Below, one piece after another: positions 15,360-19,711 of a stretch of DNA of 19,711 bases. How positions within the stretch are numbered: position 1 is the first letter of the stretch; the number at the start of each line of letters is the position of its first letter. The position numbers and the translations under genes are program-made. The notes beneath the pieces were generated by a model that did no database searches, had not been told where the DNA came from, and worked only from the letters and a program-made list of their open reading frames with translations. Source of the DNA: Pseudomonadota bacterium. GTDB taxonomy: Bacteria > Pseudomonadota > Alphaproteobacteria > JAKJEU01. Where the stretch lies: contig JAKJEU010000006.1 in assembly GCA_022705265.1 (NCBI GenBank), positions 1 through 19,711 of the forward strand. The letters are read 5' to 3'.

Positions 15360-15812
15360 ATGAAATATGTAATGATGATGACTTTGGCGCTTTTAATGGG
15401 TTGTACGGGTCTTGGCACCACAAACACTACTTATTCAAGAAACGAAGTTGGTACTGAATCAACCGTTGAATACGGCGTTATTGTTGCAATTGACCCAGTA
15501 ACGGTCGAAGAAGAAGACACAGGAGTTGGAACTTTGGCTGGGGCTGGACTTGGTGCGGTTGCTGGTTCTATGCTTGGTGGTGGTACAAGATCAAATCTTG
15601 CTGGCGGTATCGTTGGTGGGCTTGCGGGAGGAATTGCGGGTCGTCAAACCGAAAAAGCAATTATGAAAGGAACTTCATATCGTTTTATGGTGGAAAAAGA
15701 TAATGGTAAAACCGTTTCAATTATTCAAAGTAACGAAAAAAACTTTAACATTGGCGATAATGTTTTAATTATCAAAGGCAAGCAAACAAGGCTTGAATTC
15801 GATAAAAGATAG
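15360..15812 (+). CDS. Glycine-zipper outer membrane lipoprotein (SlyB/17-kDa antigen-like)
   Basis: 150 residues. The signal peptide MKYVMMMTLALLMGC ends in a lipobox with Cys15. Residues about 55-98 form a glycine-zipper pair of helices (LAGAGLGAVAGSMLGGG, then LAGGIVGGLAGGIAGRQ). A beta-rich C-terminal part (YRFMVEKDNGKTVSIIQ, then IGDNVLIIKGKQTRLEF) is as in SlyB/PcP and the rickettsial 17-kDa antigen. It is likely in the outer membrane, contributing to envelope integrity. A very good site AAGGAG (15344-15349) lies 10 bases from the ATG. It follows the M16 gene by 23 bases and is the last gene before a terminator. Confidence 0.92.
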   Translation: MKYVMMMTLALLMGCTGLGTTNTTYSRNEVGTESTVEYGVIVAIDPVTVEEEDTGVGTLAGAGLGAVAGSMLGGGTRSNLAGGIVGGLAGGIAGRQTEKAIMKGTSYRFMVEKDNGKTVSIIQSNEKNFNIGDNVLIIKGKQTRLEFDKR

Positions 15813-15819
15813 TTTGGTT

Positions 15820-15853
15820 AAAAAGGGGGTTAAAAAAAAGCCCTCTTTTTTAT
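15820..15853 (+). terminator. Rho-independent terminator after the glycine-zipper lipoprotein
   Basis: AAAAAGGGGG (15820-15829) pairs with CCCTCTTTTT (15841-15850, one G-T pair) around an A-rich loop, followed by T-rich sequence. It ends thrC-M16-lipoprotein transcription. Confidence 0.85.
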
Positions 15854-15882
15854 TTGACATTTTATTTTTAAAGCGGTAATTT
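15854..15882 (+). promoter_or_regulatory. Candidate promoter with perfect -35 box
   Basis: TTGACA (15854-15859) is a full consensus -35 element. A 17-base spacer leads to TAATTT (15877-15882), a weak -10 with 3 of 6 matches. It lies immediately after the terminator and would start a transcript near 15889, upstream of the 19-codon frame and rsgA. Confidence 0.42.
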
Positions 15883-15923
15883 TAATCGTAAGTATTAATT
15901 TTTAAGGAAAAAGGAGATTTTTG

Positions 15924-15983
15924 ATGTCGGTTTTAAAAGAATATTATAATTGCCAAGCTTCTTTTTGCTTAACTTTTATTTAA
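15924..15983 (+). CDS. Candidate 19-residue leader or small peptide
   Basis: ATG at 15924 opens a 19-codon frame ending in TAA (peptide MSVLKEYYNCQASFCLTFI). It is preceded by AAGGAG (15911-15916), 7 bases from the ATG and better than the site before most genes here. Its end overlaps the left side of the nested hairpin at 15953-16049, so translating it would open that structure. It could be an upstream reading frame, a small protein or a truncated gene. Coding status is not certain from so short a frame. Confidence 0.4.
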   Translation: MSVLKEYYNCQASFCLTFI

Positions 15984-16049
15984 AAATATTTTTTTCATTA
16001 CAATTTATTTTTTTAAATAAGGCTTTTTGTCGTTAACAAAAGAGCTTGG
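15953..16049 (+). ncRNA. Nested hairpin in the rsgA leader
   Basis: Three stacked pairings: CCAAGCTTCTTTT (15953-15965) with AAAAGAGCTTGG (16038-16049), 12 pairs with a one-base bulge; TTAAC (15969-15973) with GTTAA (16032-16036); and TTATTTAAAAA (15976-15986) with TTTTTAAATAA (16010-16020). The inner pairs are A/T only and cheap in this genome; the outer one is the informative one. It may be a structured leader, small RNA or a degenerate palindromic element. Confidence 0.42.
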
Positions 16050-16100
16050 TATTCTTTCATATATTTTTTTAAAATTTAAAATAAAGGATACTTTAAGACG

Positions 16101-17168
16101 ATGAAGTCTATTAAAAATTTAGGGTTTAGTGATTTTCATGAAAAATCGCTTGAACCTTGCGATATCGAAAATTATAAAATTTCAAGAATAACCGCAGAAC
16201 ATAAAAACTCTTATATCGTAAATGATGGAAATTACGATTATTTTGCAACCATTTCAGGCAAATTTTTTCATAAATTACAAAATGAGGGAACAATTCCCGT
16301 GGTGGGCGATTTTGTTTTGTTAAAAAAGGATACTCTAAGCCCCGCAATAATTGAAAAAATAGTGCCAAGAAAAACTTGCCTTAAACGAATTTCAAAACTT
16401 AACCGTAAGAGCTTTAACATATCAAACAAAGAACAAATCATCGTAAGCAATGTTGATAAAGTTTTTATCGTTACCAGCTTGAACCAAGATTTCAACCTTT
16501 CAAGAATTGAGCGGGCGTTAAGCTTTGTTTATGATTCAGGGGCGTCTCCAATAATTTTATTAAGTAAAAGTGATATTTGCGATAATTTGGACGAATTAAT
16601 GGATAAGGTGGAACAAATCGCTTTTGGTGTTCCCATAATCGCTTACAGCAATGTTACAAAGGATGGGCTTGATAAAATAAAATCGTTTATAAAACAAGGC
16701 GAAACTTATTGTTTGATTGGCTCTTCTGGGGTTGGTAAGACAAGCCTTATAAACAATATTTGTGGTTTAAATGAAAAAACAATCAAGATAAGAGAGGGCG
16801 ATGATAAAGGAAAACACGCCACGACCTCGAAAGCTTTGTATGTTTTGGAAAATGGTGGAATGATTGTGGATTTACCAGGTTTAAGAGAGATTGGAATTTT
16901 CAATGAAAACGAGGGCTTTGATACAACTTATAGCGATATCGAAGAGCTGATTGGTCTTTGCAAATTTTCTGATTGTACTCATACCAATGAGCCTAATTGT
17001 GCGGTAAGGCAAGCAATAAAGGACGGTTTTCTTGATGAGAGGAGGTTTAAAAATTATCTTAAACTTAAAAAAGAACAAGAATTTGTAACGGATAAAAAGC
17101 AAGCCATGTTAAAAAGAAAACAAGAATTAAAACGAATTTCAAAATTAATAAGGCAAATGAATAACTAA
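16101..17168 (+). CDS. rsgA: Ribosome small subunit-dependent GTPase RsgA
   Basis: 355-residue circularly permuted GTPase that helps late 30S maturation, releasing assembly factors on GTP hydrolysis. An N-terminal OB-fold domain (about 25-90, with PVVGDFVLL) precedes the permuted G domain. G4 is SKSD (155-158), the P-loop is GSSGVGKTS (207-215, Lys213), KGKHATTS is the switch I block (236-243), and G3 is DLPG (257-260). The C-terminal zinc knuckle is Cys287, Cys292, His294 and Cys300 (CKFSDCTHTNEPNC). Everything needed is present. The ATG at 16101 has AAAGGA about 12 bases upstream, and a long leader with a candidate promoter precedes it. A bidirectional terminator closes it. Confidence 0.95.
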   Translation: MKSIKNLGFSDFHEKSLEPCDIENYKISRITAEHKNSYIVNDGNYDYFATISGKFFHKLQNEGTIPVVGDFVLLKKDTLSPAIIEKIVPRKTCLKRISKLNRKSFNISNKEQIIVSNVDKVFIVTSLNQDFNLSRIERALSFVYDSGASPIILLSKSDICDNLDELMDKVEQIAFGVPIIAYSNVTKDGLDKIKSFIKQGETYCLIGSSGVGKTSLINNICGLNEKTIKIREGDDKGKHATTSKALYVLENGGMIVDLPGLREIGIFNENEGFDTTYSDIEELIGLCKFSDCTHTNEPNCAVRQAIKDGFLDERRFKNYLKLKKEQEFVTDKKQAMLKRKQELKRISKLIRQMNN

Positions 17169-17174
17169 CCAATG

Positions 17175-17214
17175 AAAAAGCCCATCTAAAAAATCATCAG
17201 ATGGGCTTTTTTTT
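17175..17214. terminator. Bidirectional terminator between rsgA and the convergent lipoprotein gene
   Basis: AAAAAGCCCATCT (17175-17187) and AGATGGGCTTTTT (17199-17211) are perfect inverted repeats with an 11-base loop. Runs of T follow on the plus strand (to 17214) and of five T on the minus strand. Confidence 0.95.
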
Positions 17215-17235
17215 ATATTATTTTATGTTTTGCAA

Positions 17236-18378
17236 TTATTTCACAAAAAGTCTTACTTCAACATTGTTGACTTCTGAACTTGTGATGTTTGCAACCTTAA
17301 TGCGGTTAGTAGGAACGCCCATGTTCAAAAGAGATTTATAAACACGGTCAGTGGAATTTTTTGCATCCACACCCTTGGTTGAACCAGAAATAGGGGTAAT
17401 ACCAACTAAATCAAATTCGACCGAACTTTTCTTTTCCAAAGCGCGTTTTACAGCTTGGAACAAAGCTTGTTCATAGGAAACATTTCTTTTGTCAAAACGG
17501 ATTGTAACCAATGCTCTTTTTCCGCTGATATTTTCGATCATGTCTTTATTAGCGCTTGTCGAAGAAATCACAGGAGTATAAGCACTTTGAATAGGGTTGG
17601 TGGTATAAAGTTGACCATCACGAATAGCCATAGCAAGAGCGTTCATGTTTCTTTTTTCAATTGCCATATATTGTTGTTGGCGATTGATATCAAGATTGAT
17701 TTCGTTAAAGGTTCTTTCGATTTGAACCGAAGCTTGAGCAGCAGCATTTTCAAGAACTTTTAATTCCGCGTGGTCTTCATCAACAGCACCAGAAATATTA
17801 AAAGCAGCCTTGATAGAGTCGATTATATAAGTAATCATACCAGAATCAGCAGTCAAAGAAGCAAGCAAACCATTTAACAAAGCAACATCAGAAGATATCG
17901 CGTCAAGTTCAAGTCCAGCTTGGTGCCATTTTTCGTTTAATATAGGGTTTCCAGGAGTTGTACCAACTTGAAGTCTTGAATTAATCACGGCAACGATTTC
18001 GTGATATTTTCTTGCATCTTCGGAAATTTTGTTTCTTACCTTTTGAAGTTCGCCATTTCTTGTATCACCACGGTTTGAAATTTCATTCAATTCTTGTTTA
18101 AGTTCCGCAATTTTTTGACCAACAAAAGTTCCCGACTCGTTTTTAAGTGAAGAATAAGGCCTGTTATTATTAAAAGTTACAGGATTAAAAGTAAATTCTT
18201 CTTCCTTTGCTTCGACTTCGATTGATGGAGAGTCTTTGACAACTTCCTTTTTCTCAATGGTTTTAACCGCTTGTTTTTCTTCTTTAACATCGTCTTTTAA
18301 ACCGTCTGTGGTAAAAGAACAAGCCGATAAAAGCATCAAAGTAATTAATGAAACATTTCTATTAAAATATTTAAACAT
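17236..18378 (-). CDS. Lipoprotein with coiled-coil middle and degenerate OmpA-like C-terminus
   Basis: 380 residues from the ATG at 18378, which is 10 bases after AAAGG; the ATG at 18387 is too close to that site. A signal peptide with lipobox LLSAC gives Cys20 as the lipid anchor. A Lys/Glu/Val-rich stretch follows (about 28-65), then a helical, coiled-coil-like region (about 80-260, for example QKIAELKQELNEISNR). The last ~95 residues (RALVTIRFDKRNVSYEQ to VEVRLFVK) have the strand/helix order of an OmpA domain (DRVYKSLLNMGVPTNRIKV matches the usual RAxxVxxxLxxxGVxxxRI pattern). However, the TD...R peptidoglycan-contact residues are absent. It is probably an envelope protein. The family is not recognised with confidence. 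Confidence 0.75.
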   Translation of the reverse strand: MFKYFNRNVSLITLMLLSACSFTTDGLKDDVKEEKQAVKTIEKKEVVKDSPSIEVEAKEEEFTFNPVTFNNNRPYSSLKNESGTFVGQKIAELKQELNEISNRGDTRNGELQKVRNKISEDARKYHEIVAVINSRLQVGTTPGNPILNEKWHQAGLELDAISSDVALLNGLLASLTADSGMITYIIDSIKAAFNISGAVDEDHAELKVLENAAAQASVQIERTFNEINLDINRQQQYMAIEKRNMNALAMAIRDGQLYTTNPIQSAYTPVISSTSANKDMIENISGKRALVTIRFDKRNVSYEQALFQAVKRALEKKSSVEFDLVGITPISGSTKGVDAKNSTDRVYKSLLNMGVPTNRIKVANITSSEVNNVEVRLFVK

Positions 18379-18499
18379 AAAAAGCATACCTTTATGGTTT
18401 AAGTTGATTTATACTATTCAAAAGATACCTTAGATAGACTAATTTTTAAAGGAATATTTTACATTTTAATAAAAAAAATCGTAATTTAAAATAAAAAGC

Positions 18500-18527
18500 T
18501 TGAAATTTTATCAAAATTATATATATT
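18500..18527 (+). promoter_or_regulatory. Candidate promoter of tRNA-Arg
   Basis: TTGAAA (18500-18505) and TATATT (18522-18527) are separated by 16 bases, 5 of 6 matches each. The predicted start is a few bases before the tRNA. Confidence 0.5.
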
Positions 18528-18538
18528 CAAATGTCGTA

Positions 18539-18615
18539 GCGCCCATGGCTCAATTGGATAGAGCATCTGACTACGGATCAGAAGGTTAGGAGTTCGAATC
18601 TTCTTGGGCGCACCA
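18539..18615 (+). tRNA. tRNA-Arg (anticodon ACG)
   Basis: A 77-base cloverleaf. Acceptor GCGCCCA pairs with TGGGCGC; D stem GCTC with GAGC; anticodon stem TCTGA with TCAGA around CTACGGA, with anticodon ACG at 18573-18575; T stem AGGAG with CTTCT (one G-T pair) around TTCGAAT. CCA is encoded at 18613-18615. It reads CGN arginine codons, with the A34 normally deaminated to inosine by TadA. No integrase or duplicated tRNA end is seen beside it. Confidence 0.98.
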
Positions 18616-18652
18616 TTTTTTATTAAAGTGACAAAAAATAATATAAATTCCC

Positions 18653-19573
18653 ATGATAAATGTTTCTCATAAAAGCTGGTTTAAAAGATATGTTGAATAT
18701 CCTTTTACAGGTCTTTTGGGTGTTGGAATTTTTAAACTTTTTTCAAAATTTTCTTTTAAAACTAATTCCGATATTGGTGGCTTTTTGTTAAGGACTTTGG
18801 GGCCTTTAAGAAAAGAACATAAGCTTGCGATAAATAATATTAAAAAATCTTTTCCAAATTTAAGCGAAGAAGAAGTCGAAAAAATTGTTCATAAAATGTG
18901 GGACAATGTGGGACGAACTTTTTTTGAATATACTAAGCTTGATTATATTGTAAATTCGGGCAAGGATTTTGTAAAAATAAACAATTCGTATTTGCTGGAT
19001 GAAATAAAGGAAAATGGTAAACCAGTTATTTTTATTTCGGCTCATTTCGGTAATTGGGAAGTTATGCGTTATTTGTTGGTGCATATTTTGAAAATGAGTT
19101 GTGCTTTTATTTTTCGTCCTCCGAACAATCCATATTTGGCGGATATTTTCATGAACCGTGAAGTTTCAAAAAACGATGATGGTATAGAGTTCCCAGCAAT
19201 TGAAAAGGGTTTAAACGGTTTTAAAAAATTGATGAAATATATGAAGCAAGATTATTCTTTGTTTGCTTTAATCGACCAAAAATTAAGTGAAGGCATAAAG
19301 GTGAACTTTTTAAATCGTAAGGTTTTTGCGGTGCCAAGTACGGCTAAGCTTGCGATTAAACTTGACCGCGAGGTTTACATGACCATGATGAGGCGGGCTA
19401 ATAAAACAAATTTTGAAATCGATTTGATAAAATTGCCAAAGCCAACGATTACGGGCAATGAAGAGCAAGATGTTTTAAATTACACTCAAATCATGAACGA
19501 TTATTTAGCAGAAGAAATCAAAAAATACCCTGAACAATGGTTTTGGGTGCATAACCGTTTTAAAAATACTTAA
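18653..19573 (+). CDS. Lipid A biosynthesis acyltransferase (LpxL/HtrB family)
   Basis: 306 residues. The acyltransferase motif HX4E is His131-Glu136 in SAHFGNWEVMRY. RPPNNPYLADI and LIDQKLSEGIKVNFLNRKVFAVP are the later conserved blocks, and the end PEQWFWVHNRFKN is diagnostic for the family. A hydrophobic N-terminal segment (about 17-32) anchors it to the inner membrane. The enzyme adds a secondary acyl chain to lipid A or a related lipid; which acyl chain and position cannot be told, so LpxL, LpxM or a paralogue remain possible. There is no ribosome binding site near the ATG. It follows the tRNA by 37 bases. Confidence 0.92.
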   Translation: MINVSHKSWFKRYVEYPFTGLLGVGIFKLFSKFSFKTNSDIGGFLLRTLGPLRKEHKLAINNIKKSFPNLSEEEVEKIVHKMWDNVGRTFFEYTKLDYIVNSGKDFVKINNSYLLDEIKENGKPVIFISAHFGNWEVMRYLLVHILKMSCAFIFRPPNNPYLADIFMNREVSKNDDGIEFPAIEKGLNGFKKLMKYMKQDYSLFALIDQKLSEGIKVNFLNRKVFAVPSTAKLAIKLDREVYMTMMRRANKTNFEIDLIKLPKPTITGNEEQDVLNYTQIMNDYLAEEIKKYPEQWFWVHNRFKNT

Positions 19574-19592
19574 ATTTTAAACTATTTCGTAT

Positions 19593-19598
19593 TATAAT
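19593..19598 (+). promoter_or_regulatory. Candidate -10 box for the last gene
   Basis: A perfect TATAAT lies 34 bases before the final start codon. The -35 region 17 bases upstream is poor (TTAAAT), so this is tentative. Confidence 0.3.
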
Positions 19599-19632
19599 CT
19601 ATTTAAAATCATTATTTAAATAAGGAATTTTC

Positions 19633-19711
19633 ATGTTTGAAGATGGAATTTTTTCAATGGAAACTTTGGGAAAAGGTTTTGAAAGTTTTAATTTAGGAAA
19701 GAAGAAAAATA
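19633..19711 (+). CDS. Start of an unidentified gene (5' part only)
   Basis: ATG at 19633, preceded by AAGGA (19622-19626) at good spacing and a TATAAT box. The first 26 codons (MFEDGIFSMETLGKGFES...) run off the right edge without a stop. Too short to identify. Confidence 0.6.
   Translation, partial: MFEDGIFSMETLGKGFESFNLGKKKN

Noticed and set aside
18539..18615. tRNA as an integration site of a genomic island
   Set aside because: No integrase, no repeated tRNA 3' end in the window, and housekeeping genes on the downstream side.

Overview
The window is AT-rich and gene-dense, with all the usual Gram-negative signs: lipoprotein signal peptides, OmpA-fold periplasmic domains and a lipid A type acyltransferase. 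Several neighbourhoods point to an alphaproteobacterium: hpf followed by ptsN, thrC translationally coupled to an M16 mitochondrial-processing-peptidase-like protease, and a 305-315 residue DHH phosphoesterase family. The low GC and the small gut-bacterium-like proteins (a Firmicute-type mini pyrophosphatase, epsilon/zeta-like toxins) suggest an uncultured, host-associated lineage. This placement is inference from gene content; no rRNA or other decisive marker is present.

Left part (1-5570): the 3' end of the ribosome hibernation factor gene and ptsN, closed by a clear terminator, then a gene-poor stretch with small hairpins. A minus-strand pair follows (OmpA-family lipoprotein and an unrecognised 151-residue protein). 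Divergent from it is rlmN overlapped by a mini inorganic-pyrophosphatase-like gene. These converge, with a 4-base overlap of the ends, on a compact minus-strand operon of small lipoprotein, trmL and a hexapeptide acetyltransferase.

Middle part (5571-10660): the most unusual region. Three tandem DHH/DHHA1 phosphoesterase paralogues lie head to tail. The first has lost the two histidines of its DHH motif and looks like a pseudoenzyme. They run directly into an 80-residue epsilon-like antitoxin candidate and a zeta-type toxin joined by a TAATG overlap. A second, closely related zeta gene follows without an intact antitoxin. Its upstream region carries a long AT-rich palindrome and what looks like the last few codons of a lost antitoxin gene.

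Right part (10661-19711): a large polytopic membrane protein on the minus strand; thrC, an M16 protease and a glycine-zipper lipoprotein ending in a terminator; then a 288-base spacer with a strong -35 box, a 19-codon reading frame with an excellent ribosome binding site and a nested hairpin; then rsgA. A bidirectional terminator separates rsgA from a minus-strand coiled-coil lipoprotein with a degenerate OmpA-like end. The window closes with tRNA-Arg(ACG), an LpxL/HtrB-family acyltransferase and the first codons of an unidentified gene.

No CRISPR array, insertion sequence, integrase, rRNA or replication origin was seen.
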